Below are positions 9,299-17,616 of a stretch of DNA of 64,000 bases, in pieces. The notes under the pieces are model-generated. The model searched no databases and was not told the DNA's origin. It saw only the letters and a program-made list of their open reading frames with translations. The position numbers and the translations under genes are program-made. This DNA comes from Bacillus sp. FJAT-45350 (GTDB lineage Bacteria > Bacillota > Bacilli > Bacillales > NISU01). Within the stretch, counting starts at the first letter, position 1. Each line of letters begins with the position of its first letter. The stretch covers positions 2,550,079-2,614,078 of the forward strand of contig NZ_NISU01000001.1 in assembly GCF_002335805.1 (NCBI RefSeq), in the 5' to 3' direction.

Positions 9299-11197
9299 TT
9301 ATGCCACCTCCTTATTTGCTTCTAAATCAATGACTTGTAAGTCAGTTTCTGCATCATTTCCATCATTGATTTTGAGCCTGAGTTGAGAGCTTGACGAGTA
9401 TAAACCATCAAAAACGATTTGATATTTTTCTTCAAGATAGCTTCTTCGTACCTTTTGTGTACGAGTTAGTTCTTCATCGTCGGCATCTAACTCTTTATGG
9501 AGGATAACTATTTTCTTCACACGCATAGATTCTGGTAAGTCTTTCATAATTGAAGCAACTTCTTTTTCGATTAAGCTGATTACTTCTTTTTTCGTAGATA
9601 AATCAGCATATGTTGTGTAGACAATTTGATTTTTCTCTGCCCACCTTCCAACATTCGCCATATCAATGTTAATCATTGACACTAAATATGGTTTTGCTTT
9701 TCCAAAGACTATCGCCTCTTTTATAAAACGGCTATGCTTTAGTTTGTTTTCTATTTCCGTTGGTGCTACCTTCTCACCATTAGATAGAATTTGAATATCT
9801 TCTAACGGATCCGTAATATAGAGATGTCCATTCTCGTCAAGTTCTCCTCGGTCCCCCAATGAAACCCAACCGTCCTGAACATTGTTTTTATATGAGATAT
9901 CATCTTTATAATATCCTTTAAAAACACTAGGACTCTTTACAAGAACCACTTCATTTTCGGATAACATCACTTCTGTACTAGGTAGTGGTACCCCAACACT
10001 TCGTTCGTTAATATCATTATCCCTTTGTAAGAACGACACCCCACATACTTCCGTTGCACCGTAGCACTGCTTTACATTAATTCCATGTGCTTGAAAGAAG
10101 TGCACTGCATCTGTTCCTAAGGAGCCACCCCCACTATAGGCTCGTTTAATTCTAGCTAACCCTATATGGTCACGAATGGCACTGAATACTAGAAAATCTC
10201 CTATAACGTACATAAGCTTTGTTCCAAAAGAAATCGATTCATTATTTACTTTTGCCTTGGCAACTTTATCACCATATGACTTAAAGAAATTATAAACCTT
10301 TTTCTTTAACCAACTAGAACCATCCATTCTCAGTTTAAATCTAGAGATAATATTTTCGTATGTTTTTGGTGGAGCAAACATCGTATGTGGTCCAATTTCA
10401 CGCAAATCACTAAGTACTGTCGTAGGTTCCTCTGAAAAATTTATTTTTACATTTTTATACAAGGACATTGTAACAGAGATAACCTGTTCCCCTATCCAAG
10501 CTAAAGGTAAGAAAGATAACTGGTCATTGTTCTCTTCGAATCTATCAACTTCTGATAACGAATGTGCAGTAGCAAGCAAGTTACTATGACTAAGCATAAC
10601 ACCTTTAGGTTTCCCAGATGTACCTGCTGTATAAGATATAATTGCGATATCCTCACTATTTACTTTGTTTACTTGTTCCTCAAAGTAGGTAGGATTCTTT
10701 TGAACAAACACTTCCCCTTTCTTCTGTAAATCTGACATATAAAAGAGTTTACTATTTTTATAGCTACGTAAACTTTTATCGTTGTAATAGATGATTTTCT
10801 CTACCAGAGGTATCTTTTCCTCTATTTCAAGTAATTTATCAACTTGCTCTTGGTCTTCAGCGATGACGATTTTTGCTTCACAATGATTTAAATAGTACAC
10901 AAGTTGGTCTGGAAGTGATTCCTGATAAATTCCTACTACAATTCCACCAATACTTTGTGCTGCAAGCTCCGAATAAACCCAATGTGGTCTGTTATCACCA
11001 AGAATGGCAAGCCTATCACCTTTTTCAAAGCCACACTCACTAGAAAGAGCTGCACTAAGGTTTTTTACATTTTCTAGGTATTCTCTCCATGTAATTTCAT
11101 TCCAAATCCCTAATTTCTTCTGCCTTAAAGCAACAGTCTCTTTTGACGTTGTACCTCTTTCAAGTAATAATTTCGGTAATGTTTTATCAGTACTCAT
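9299..11197 (-). CDS. Long-chain acyl-CoA ligase-like AMP-forming enzyme embedded in an ABC importer operon
   Basis: About 632 residues of the long-chain acyl-CoA synthetase (FAA1/COG1022-like) branch of the ANL superfamily. Motifs are SYTAGTSGKPKGVMLSH near residue 185, the CYGATE motif near 365, and a C-terminal YITDPLEDIQILSNGEKVAPTEIE segment. I choose the ATG at 11195-11197, which follows GAGGGAAACAGTA; the frame is open 31 codons further upstream but that part overlaps the intergenic region. In this branch the hinge residue that is normally Arg/Lys within GRxK is degenerate (DPLED). Lying between livG and livH, it probably traps an imported acid as its CoA ester (vectorial acylation), which is an inference from context. 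Confidence 0.82.
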   Translation of the reverse strand: MSTDKTLPKLLLERGTTSKETVALRQKKLGIWNEITWREYLENVKNLSAALSSECGFEKGDRLAILGDNRPHWVYSELAAQSIGGIVVGIYQESLPDQLVYYLNHCEAKIVIAEDQEQVDKLLEIEEKIPLVEKIIYYNDKSLRSYKNSKLFYMSDLQKKGEVFVQKNPTYFEEQVNKVNSEDIAIISYTAGTSGKPKGVMLSHSNLLATAHSLSEVDRFEENNDQLSFLPLAWIGEQVISVTMSLYKNVKINFSEEPTTVLSDLREIGPHTMFAPPKTYENIISRFKLRMDGSSWLKKKVYNFFKSYGDKVAKAKVNNESISFGTKLMYVIGDFLVFSAIRDHIGLARIKRAYSGGGSLGTDAVHFFQAHGINVKQCYGATEVCGVSFLQRDNDINERSVGVPLPSTEVMLSENEVVLVKSPSVFKGYYKDDISYKNNVQDGWVSLGDRGELDENGHLYITDPLEDIQILSNGEKVAPTEIENKLKHSRFIKEAIVFGKAKPYLVSMINIDMANVGRWAEKNQIVYTTYADLSTKKEVISLIEKEVASIMKDLPESMRVKKIVILHKELDADDEELTRTQKVRRSYLEEKYQIVFDGLYSSSSQLRLKINDGNDAETDLQVIDLEANKEVA

Positions 11198-11216
11198 TAC
11201 TGTTTCCCTCCCTTCA

Positions 11217-11990
11217 CTACATAGCTTCTTCTTCACCGATGTATGCTTTAATAACCTCTGGGTTACTCTGTATTTCTTCAGGAGTACCAAAACCTATTTG
11301 TTTACCAAAATCAAGTACAGCAATATTATCTGACAAGTCCATTACTACACCTAAGTCATGCTCAATTAACACAACAGTAATGTCTTTCAGTTCATGCATA
11401 TCAATAATGAATCGGGACATATCTTCTTTCTCTGAGCTATTCATCCCTGCCATCGGTTCATCTAGTAAAATTAAGTCAGGCTCTAGAGCCAATGCTCTTC
11501 CTACCTCAACCCGCTTCTGCAACCCATAAGACAAGGTCCCAACTGGTGTATGACGAATATCTTGCAATTGTAGAAACTCAATTACCTCTTCAACTGCTAG
11601 ACGATGCTTAACTTCCTCCTTCTGAGCCGAGCCCCAGTAGAGGCCGCCAGCTAACAAGCCTGATTTCATTAACGTATGTCTACCTAGCTTTAAATTATCC
11701 AAAACAGACATATGTGCAAATAATGCGATATTCTGAAAGGCTCTGGCTATTCCTAAAGCAGTTCGCTTATAAGGCTTCACACCTAAGATTTCTTTGCCAT
11801 TATAGCGGATAGAGCCATTAGAAGGCTGATACAATCCACTAATGCAATTCAACATACTTGTTTTCCCAGCTCCATTTGGACCAATGAGTGAAAAAATTTC
11901 CCCTTTGTTAATATGAAAGCTAACATCATTTAAGGCTTTTACACCACCGAACTGGAGTGAGACGTTCTCAATCTCCAATATTTTTGTCAT
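11217..11990 (-). CDS. Branched-chain-type ABC importer ATPase (LivG-like), first gene of operon
   Basis: 257 residues with Walker A GPNGAGKTS near residue 36, signature LSYGLQKRVEVGRAL near 150 (LivG proteins have a relaxed LSGGxxQ), Walker B LILLDEPMAG near 175, and the H-loop VLIEHD. It is preceded by a GGGGGAACA ribosome site and by a strong promoter at 12039-12068 that contains a palindromic operator and is followed by a cre site. It works with the LivF-like ATPase at 5070-5858. Confidence 0.88.
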   Translation of the reverse strand: MTKILEIENVSLQFGGVKALNDVSFHINKGEIFSLIGPNGAGKTSMLNCISGLYQPSNGSIRYNGKEILGVKPYKRTALGIARAFQNIALFAHMSVLDNLKLGRHTLMKSGLLAGGLYWGSAQKEEVKHRLAVEEVIEFLQLQDIRHTPVGTLSYGLQKRVEVGRALALEPDLILLDEPMAGMNSSEKEDMSRFIIDMHELKDITVVLIEHDLGVVMDLSDNIAVLDFGKQIGFGTPEEIQSNPEVIKAYIGEEEAM

Positions 11991-12022
11991 TCATTGTTCC
12001 CCCTTTTTTGTAGCAAATTAAA

Positions 12023-12036
12023 TGTAAGCGTTAACA
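12023..12036. promoter_or_regulatory. CcpA cre box at the ABC importer/ligase promoter
   Basis: TGTAAGCGTTAACA matches the Bacillus cre consensus TGWAANCGNTNWCA at every fixed position. It lies immediately downstream of the -10 element on the minus strand, a position where CcpA typically blocks transcription start. This predicts glucose repression of the operon. Confidence 0.75.
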
Positions 12037-12038
12037 TG

Positions 12039-12068
12039 ATTTTAAAATGAGCAGGTGCTCAATGTCAA
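12039..12068 (-). promoter_or_regulatory. SigA-type promoter with palindromic operator in its spacer (livG operon)
   Basis: On the minus strand, TTGACA (12063-12068) and TAAAAT (12039-12044) are separated by 18 bases. The spacer contains TGAGCAGGTGCTCA (12048-12061), the same TGAGC-N4-GCTCA dyad found at 4905-4918. A repressor bound here would occlude RNA polymerase. Confidence 0.75.
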
Positions 12069-12284
12069 TACACAATTATAAATTTTACGAAAATTCTAAA
12101 TTGTCGAAAATTGGAGCAGTTTATCCTTTCCTGTCTTATCTCCCCCTACACGTAAGATTAATAGGCTAATGTTAGATTTACTACTTCTACTGTAATTACA
12201 TGCTAGTGAAATAGTTGCATGTTATGATAAAAAGATAAATAAACAAAATCGTTCTTTTACTATAATATCTGTGAGGGGAATATC

Positions 12285-12899
12285 GTGAATTTATTTTTAT
12301 TAGGTGGAACTGGAAGAGTCGGTTCGGAAATTTTAAACTTAGCAGTTGAAGAAAATTATAATATAACTGTTTTTACTCGCTCACCAGATAAAATTGAGAA
12401 GAGTTATGTCCAAATCATCGACGGTAATGTATTAGACCCTACCTCCCTTAGTAATCAAATGAAAGGAGCAGATATCGTTGTAAGTGCTTTAAGTACAGAC
12501 GGCTGCGATACTATTTCCAAAAGTATGCCATATATAATAGAAGAAATGAATAAATCACAAGTGAATAGGATTGTTACAGTTGGAACAGCTGGCATTCTAC
12601 AAAGTCGTTTAGAACCTTTGAAGTTTCGATTTCAATCTGCAGAATCAAAAAGGAAAAGCACAAAAGCAGCTGAGGATCACCTCAAAGCATATCTCCTACT
12701 AAAGAAATCAAGCTTATGCTGGACGATTGTTTGTCCAACGTATTTACCTGAAGGGGAGTATACAGGGATCTACCGTGTTGAAAAGGATTTTCTCCCACTA
12801 GATGGTGAAAAAATCTCTGTTCCTGATACCGCTGAGTTTACTTTTAAACAAATAACAAATACACAGTATCTAAATACAAGAGTTGGAATTTCTTATTAA
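12285..12899 (+). CDS. NAD(P)-binding Rossmann-fold protein (NmrA/SDR-like, YwnB-type)
   Basis: 204 residues starting with a classic dinucleotide-binding loop, FLLGGTGRVGSEIL, followed by a TRSPDKI segment that commonly binds the NADP phosphate, and VVSALSTDGCD near residue 68. The GTG start at 12285 has a GAGGGGA ribosome site. Similar small proteins act as flavin reductase-like or putative epimerase/reductase enzymes; no catalytic YxxxK motif is obvious, so an NAD(P)-sensing or reductase function is only a guess. It is transcribed divergently from the ABC importer operon and appears monocistronic. Confidence 0.7.
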   Translation: MNLFLLGGTGRVGSEILNLAVEENYNITVFTRSPDKIEKSYVQIIDGNVLDPTSLSNQMKGADIVVSALSTDGCDTISKSMPYIIEEMNKSQVNRIVTVGTAGILQSRLEPLKFRFQSAESKRKSTKAAEDHLKAYLLLKKSSLCWTIVCPTYLPEGEYTGIYRVEKDFLPLDGEKISVPDTAEFTFKQITNTQYLNTRVGISY

Positions 12900-13052
12900 A
12901 AATATGTTTGAAGTTTCCTGGATACCATCCTTGGTTACGTTCTATTAAGATAATAGTACACTAATAAACTATTAACGAATTAACGTTCCTGAATAGATTC
13001 TATTTTATGAAAAAATACCTATACCAATGTTCAATTTAATATTAAATGATTG

Positions 13053-13090
13053 GAACAAATGAAGTAAAAAACTTTATTTGTTCTTTTTTA
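13053..13090 (+). terminator. Intrinsic terminator downstream of the NAD(P)-binding protein gene
   Basis: GAACAAATGAAGT pairs with ACTTTATTTGTTC (one G-T wobble) around a 5-A loop, followed by TTTTTTATT. It sits in a 386-base gap before the NSS transporter gene. The rest of the gap is AT-rich with no other clear signal. Confidence 0.75.
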
Positions 13091-13285
13091 TTATAGAAAA
13101 AAAGCCATTTTCATATAAATGCTACTTAAAATGCCCTTGTTTCTGCACATTCAAGTCACCAAGGTAAATAAAGGAAACTATGTTAAAATAAAAATTTATC
13201 AGATTATATCGAATTTTATCGAAACATATGGTATATTATTTTTACTCATCAGATAATTTTAGTCATTTAAAGGAGGAATACGTTA

Positions 13286-14638
13286 GTGAATAACTTAAAC
13301 GACCAAAACAGGGAACAGTGGGCATCACGTCTAGGTTTTATGCTTGCTGCCATGGGTTCTGCTGTTGGATTAGGTAATATATGGAGATTCTCTTACGTTA
13401 CTGGAGAGAATGGTGGAGCTGCCTTTCTATTACTCTATATTATTTGTATTGTCATGATTGGTATCCCAATCCTGATGGCAGAGTTCACTATTGGTAGACG
13501 AGCTCAAAGCGATGTCATTGGCTCTTTCCAGAAACTATCCCCAGGAACGCCATGGGTACTTGGTGGGTTTCTCGGTGTAGCATCCGCATTTATTATTTTA
13601 TCTTTCTATGGAGTTATTGCAGGTTGGACTTTACATTATTTCACAAGTTATTTAACAGGTGGGCTATGGTCACAACCTCAAGAAGGCTACGGAGATTACT
13701 TTGGGGGATTCATTACTGACCCTATCAAACCAATCTTCTGGCAAGTTATTTTCATGGCTTTAACAATAAGTATTGTTGCAATAGGTGTTAAAAAAGGAAT
13801 TGAAACTACAAATAAAATATTAATGCCTCTTCTAGCTATCTTATTAATTATCCTTGCTGGTTATAGCTTAACTCTAGGTGGAGCTAAGGAAGGACTAGCT
13901 TTCTTATTCAAACCGGACTGGTCAGTATTATCTAACCCAGACGTTTATTTAGCAGCACTAGGTCAAGCCTTCTTTTCGCTTAGCTTAGGAATGGGTGCCT
14001 TAATCACGTATGGTAGCTATCTTTCTAAAAAAGAAAGGCTTCCAGGGGCAGCTGTAGGTGTTGCTTCATTAGATACGGTATTTGCAATTATTGCTGGTAT
14101 CATGATTTTCCCAGCTGTATTCGCCTTTGGTATCGACCCTGCAGATGGACCCGGGCTTGTATTTGTAACTTTACCAGGTATCTTTGATAGCATTGCGTTT
14201 GGAGGAATTGTAGGGATTGCGTTCTTCTTCTTATTAGCTGCGGCTGGCCTTTCTTCTGCAGTTTCATTATTAGAAGTTGCTGTTGCCTACTTCATGCGAA
14301 AATTTCAGTGGAGCCGAAGAAAAGCTGCTGTATTAATTGGAGGTATAATCTTCTTACTAGGAATTCCTTCATCATTAGGAATTGGACCATTATCTCATGT
14401 TACATTCTTTGGAAAAGACATTCTTGATAGTATGGACTTCATCGCATCAAACATTTTCCTACCGTTAGGTGGTTTAATTATTGCATTATTTGTTGGTTGG
14501 GGATGGAAAAAAACCGAGGCATTGGAAGAATCAGATTTCGGTAATACATTTATCGGTAACGCTTGGTTATTAATACTACGTTATATCGCTCCAATTGCCA
14601 TCTTAATTATCTTCTTACGCTCAATCGGATTATTTTAA
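13286..14638 (+). CDS. Sodium-dependent transporter of the neurotransmitter:sodium symporter (SNF/NSS) family
   Basis: 450 residues with about 11-12 membrane segments. The N-terminus EQWASRLGFMLAAMGSAVGLGNIWRFSYVTGENGGAAFLLLY is the conserved NSS TM1/TM2 region, including the unwound substrate/sodium site GSAVGLGNIWRF. A second conserved area, SFYGVIAGWTLHY, is TM3. GTG at 13286 follows AAAGGAGG by 8 bases. Such proteins import amino acids or similar compounds with sodium; the substrate is unknown here. It resembles the Bacillus YhdH/YocR proteins. It appears to be transcribed alone, with a terminator directly downstream. Confidence 0.9.
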   Translation: MNNLNDQNREQWASRLGFMLAAMGSAVGLGNIWRFSYVTGENGGAAFLLLYIICIVMIGIPILMAEFTIGRRAQSDVIGSFQKLSPGTPWVLGGFLGVASAFIILSFYGVIAGWTLHYFTSYLTGGLWSQPQEGYGDYFGGFITDPIKPIFWQVIFMALTISIVAIGVKKGIETTNKILMPLLAILLIILAGYSLTLGGAKEGLAFLFKPDWSVLSNPDVYLAALGQAFFSLSLGMGALITYGSYLSKKERLPGAAVGVASLDTVFAIIAGIMIFPAVFAFGIDPADGPGLVFVTLPGIFDSIAFGGIVGIAFFFLLAAAGLSSAVSLLEVAVAYFMRKFQWSRRKAAVLIGGIIFLLGIPSSLGIGPLSHVTFFGKDILDSMDFIASNIFLPLGGLIIALFVGWGWKKTEALEESDFGNTFIGNAWLLILRYIAPIAILIIFLRSIGLF

Positions 14639-14649
14639 TAAAACAATAG

Positions 14650-14697
14650 AAGGATAGGCTATGCAGTGAGTAATATCTGCTTGGCCTATCCTTTTCT
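14650..14697 (+). terminator. Intrinsic terminator of the NSS transporter gene
   Basis: AAGGATAGGC pairs with GCCTATCCTT, with an inner GCAG/CTGC stem, followed by TTTCT. Confidence 0.8.
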
Positions 14698-14781
14698 ACT
14701 ATCATAAAACTAGAGAATTAATCGTTCAGCATAAATAATGGTTTTTCAGTAGCCTAATTAATCTCTTTTTTCTTTACTCAA

Positions 14782-15462
14782 CTATTTAATAATCTCACAG
14801 TTTTCTTCTTCTAGTTTATTATAAAGCCAGTCTAAGTCCATCCCATTTCCAGCTTCAATTCTCTCTATAGTTGCGATTTCTTTCTTTTCTATCTCCAGTG
14901 CCTTTTGTTGTAAATCTTTTGCATCCTCAGGCCTTACCACAATCACTCCATCACTATCCCCTATAATAATGTCTCCAGGGAAAATGACTTTTCTTCCAAT
15001 ACTAATAGGCGAATTGATTTCACCAGGACCATTTCGATATGGACCATTCGGTGTACGACCTTTTGCAAAAATTGGGATATCCATTTTAAGTAACGCATCA
15101 TAATCTCTAATACATCCGTTAATAACAAAACCACCTAATTTTTTTGATTCTGCAAATTTAGCTAGTATTTCACCAACTAATGCACGTTCCATATTACCGT
15201 CACCATCAATTACAAGAATATCTCCTGGCTTGGCTTTTTCTACAGCAAGAAAAATCATTAAATTATCTCCACTCGGTACTTTCACAGTGAAGGCAGGTCC
15301 GAGTATATTTTTGCTGTTCATTTGATGAATCGATTCGTTAATAGCACCCATACGATTCATTGAATCATCAATATTAGCCACTTGGATACGTTCAAAACCT
15401 TTAATTAACTCTTTTGATGGTCTTTCAATTGTTTCAATAACACGATAACCTAGATTTGACAT
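14782..15462 (-). CDS. RraA-like / 4-hydroxy-4-methyl-2-oxoglutarate aldolase family protein
   Basis: 226 residues of the RraA-like fold. The motif FVINGCIRDYDAL contains the metal/substrate Arg-Asp pair (G-x-x-R-D), and GDIIIGDSDGVIVVRPEDA near residue 165 is the family's second signature. I start at ATG 15460-15462, 8 bases after GAAAGGTG; the frame continues 21 codons upstream through an AT-rich repetitive stretch that is unlikely to be coding. Relatives are class II pyruvate aldolases or oxaloacetate decarboxylases. RNase E regulation is not expected in a Bacillus. It is separated by a terminator from the flavoprotein gene upstream. Confidence 0.75.
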   Translation of the reverse strand: MSNLGYRVIETIERPSKELIKGFERIQVANIDDSMNRMGAINESIHQMNSKNILGPAFTVKVPSGDNLMIFLAVEKAKPGDILVIDGDGNMERALVGEILAKFAESKKLGGFVINGCIRDYDALLKMDIPIFAKGRTPNGPYRNGPGEINSPISIGRKVIFPGDIIIGDSDGVIVVRPEDAKDLQQKALEIEKKEIATIERIEAGNGMDLDWLYNKLEEENCEIIK

Positions 15463-15661
15463 AAAAAAATTCACCTTTCTTAAATTTATTAAATTCATTA
15501 AATTTATTAAAAACTCTTTTTGCATTGTTTGAATAATAAGTGTGAAGCATTATTTTAATTAAATCAATATTAACATTCATCCTAGGGTATGTAATCATTA
15601 TTAACATTAATGATTCTGACTAAACTACCTGTCCAGAAGTTAATAATATTCTAAATATAGA

Positions 15662-15690
15662 AAAGAAGTGGTTAAATTAACCACTTCTTT
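15662..15690 (-). terminator. Intrinsic terminator of the flavoprotein gene
   Basis: A perfect 14-base stem (AAAGAAGTGGTTAA / TTAACCACTTCTTT) with a 1-base centre. The minus strand continues CTATATTT. It isolates the riboswitch-controlled flavoprotein gene from the RraA-like gene. Confidence 0.75.
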
Positions 15691-15702
15691 CATTTTTGTA
15701 AT

Positions 15703-17139
15703 CTATTTATTCATTTTCTTATTCATACTTCTTGCAACCCATACCCCTGTAGCTCCTGCTTGAGCAAGTCCTCGAGTAATACCTGCACCATCTCCACCAC
15801 AGTAAAGTCCTTCAATCTCTGTCTCTAGCTCTTCTGTTAATTTAGGGCGGGCAGAATAGAATTTCGCTTCTACACCGTAGAATAATGTATGCTCAGATGC
15901 TAACCCTGGAGTAACCTTATCAAGAGCTTCGACCATTTCTACTAAACTTTTCATTGTGTTATAAGGTAAAACTAACCCTAAATCACCTGGTACCGCCTCT
16001 TTTAATGTTGGTTCTAAAAATCCTTCTTTAATACGTTTCTCCGTTGAACGCCTGCCCTTCATGATATCGCCAAACTTTTGAACGATGACCCCACCATTTG
16101 ATAAATCATTAGCACGTTCACAGATTTCTCTAGCATACTCATTCGGCTTCTCAAATGGTTCAGTAAATTTATGAGATACTAATAATGCAAAATTAGTATT
16201 TTCTGATCCTAACGCTTCATCTTTATAGGAATGACCATTTGCTGCCATAACTCCACTATGGTTTTCAACTACTACATGACCTGAAGGATTACTACAGAAA
16301 GTTCTAACTTGAGTACCTACAGACGTATTATAAATAAATTTCCCTTCATATAAATGCTTATTAATCTCACGCATAACAATATCAGACGTCTCGACACGTA
16401 CACCAACATCCACTTGATTGTTATACATTTTTAATTTTCTTTTCTTCATGATATCTGTCAGCCATGCAGAACCATCTCTACCAGGAGCTATAAAAACAAA
16501 ATCACTTTCATACACTTCATCATTTTTCAGTATGATTCCGGTTACTTTATGCTTACCATCTTCTTTAACTGTTGTAATATCTTTTACTTCCGTTTTGTAA
16601 AGCATATCAACCTTATCTGTTAGATATTCATAAATAGATTTTAAAATTTCAAGATTTTGCTCAGTCCCTAAGTGTCTTACTTGTGCTCTTAGTAGCTTAA
16701 GCCCTGCACCATATCCTCTTTGTTCAATATCTCTTACAGCTTCTGTAGTAGGATCAGTAATTGATTCTGTTGCACCATGCTTTAAATTAATCTCATCAAC
16801 ATACTTAATTAATTCGAGAACCTTTGAAGGTGTTAGATAATCTGTCATCCATCCACCAAATTCAGTAGTGATATTAAACTTTCCGTCACTATATGCTCCT
16901 GCTCCACCAAAACCATTCGTAATTGAACAAGCAGGCAAACATCCAGCAAAGTCTTTCTTTCCTGCAGCTGGTGGACATAATTTAATTTTATCTTCTAAAA
17001 TTGGACAGCTTCTACGGTATATATCATGGCCCTTATCAACTAATAATACTTTTGTATTTGGCGCTTGTAATAATAGTTCATAGCTAGCAAAAATTCCCGC
17101 AGGTCCTGCACCAACTATAATTGCATCATATCTTTTCAT
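15703..17139 (-). CDS. FAD-dependent dehydrogenase/oxidoreductase (COG2509-like) under purine riboswitch control
   Basis: 478 residues. The N-terminal FAD-binding motif is DAIIVGAGPAGIFASYEL, a second FAD segment VFIAPGRDGSAWL lies near residue 215, and the C-terminal EGLYCGGDGAGITRGLAQAGATG closes the fold. A Cys-containing segment CPILEDKIKLCPPAAGKKDFAGCLPACS (residues 50-78) could bind metal or be redox active. ATG at 17137-17139 follows GGAGG; the longer frame to 17187 runs through the leader terminator and is rejected. The long leader carries a guanine-class purine aptamer and terminator, implying that this poorly characterised enzyme acts in purine-related metabolism. It is transcribed alone. 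The reaction is unknown. Confidence 0.8.
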   Translation of the reverse strand: MKRYDAIIVGAGPAGIFASYELLLQAPNTKVLLVDKGHDIYRRSCPILEDKIKLCPPAAGKKDFAGCLPACSITNGFGGAGAYSDGKFNITTEFGGWMTDYLTPSKVLELIKYVDEINLKHGATESITDPTTEAVRDIEQRGYGAGLKLLRAQVRHLGTEQNLEILKSIYEYLTDKVDMLYKTEVKDITTVKEDGKHKVTGIILKNDEVYESDFVFIAPGRDGSAWLTDIMKKRKLKMYNNQVDVGVRVETSDIVMREINKHLYEGKFIYNTSVGTQVRTFCSNPSGHVVVENHSGVMAANGHSYKDEALGSENTNFALLVSHKFTEPFEKPNEYAREICERANDLSNGGVIVQKFGDIMKGRRSTEKRIKEGFLEPTLKEAVPGDLGLVLPYNTMKSLVEMVEALDKVTPGLASEHTLFYGVEAKFYSARPKLTEELETEIEGLYCGGDGAGITRGLAQAGATGVWVARSMNKKMNK

Positions 17140-17172
17140 AAGTAATTCCTCCAAAAGTAATCTATTTTTGGC

Positions 17173-17227
17173 AAAAAAAAATCCCAAACTATAAACGGGT
17201 ACACTTTGCCCCGTTCGTAGTTAGGAA
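17173..17227 (-). terminator. Riboswitch expression-platform terminator overlapping the aptamer
   Basis: On the minus strand, 17210-17227 pairs with 17182-17199 to give an 18-position stem with two mismatches and a few G-U pairs, followed directly by nine T. The 5' arm uses the aptamer's P3 3' strand and P1 3' strand, so aptamer and terminator exclude each other. That layout is typical of ligand-activated (ON) purine switches such as pbuE. Confidence 0.75.
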
Positions 17228-17279
17228 TTATTGGTTCCTTCTAGAGACCCTTAAACCATATCATTAAGGATATACGAAC
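17213..17279 (-). ncRNA. Purine riboswitch aptamer, guanine-type (C at the specificity position)
   Basis: Minus-strand reading gives P1 (GTTCGTA/TACGAAC, perfect 7 bp), P2 (CCTTAA/TTAAGG), loop L2 GATATGG exactly as in known purine aptamers, J2/3 GTCTCTA with the conserved U47 and U51, and P3 with loop CCAATAA whose two C residues can pair with the GG of L2. U22 is present. The base just before the P1 3' strand, equivalent to position 74, is C, which selects guanine over adenine. Differences from the consensus are U at position 24, C at 48 and an A-A mismatch in P3. It controls the flavoprotein gene at 15703-17139. Confidence 0.88.
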
Positions 17280-17315
17280 TTTTTGTAATTGAATTTAATT
17301 TCTTATCCATAGATG

Positions 17316-17343
17316 ATTATAAAGGATTTTTACACTATGTCAA
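17316..17343 (-). promoter_or_regulatory. SigA promoter driving the purine riboswitch transcript
   Basis: On the minus strand, consensus TTGACA (17338-17343) and consensus TATAAT (17316-17321) are separated by 16 bases. A start near 17308 would give a leader of about 170 bases containing the aptamer and terminator. The remaining gap to the divergent MFS gene is AT-rich without further clear signals. Confidence 0.75.
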
Positions 17344-17616
17344 TAACAAATAACATTTTTATTCGTGTTTACATACCTTTATCTTTCATATACTAATTAT
17401 CGATTAAATAACATCACTAAAAACCGAACATTATTACCACAACTCATTCCATAAGTTAAAATGTATATGGCATTAATCAAATGAGAATTGAATCTGTTAA
17501 TTAGGAAGGTTCGATTTGTGATTAAAACCAAACTATCGACATGTACAAAATATGTAATATAATAACAATACAGGAAAGGGGGACTTACTATTTTAACTAA
17601 AAGGATTCTATGGACG

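Noticed and set aside
15481-15512. AAATTTATTA-type short tandem repeats upstream of the RraA-like gene
   Set aside because: Three imperfect copies of 9-10 bases in AT-rich DNA; too short and simple to call a functional element.
17140-17187. N-terminal extension of the flavoprotein frame
   Set aside because: It runs into the riboswitch terminator; the ATG at 17139 has a GGAGG site and begins the FAD motif.
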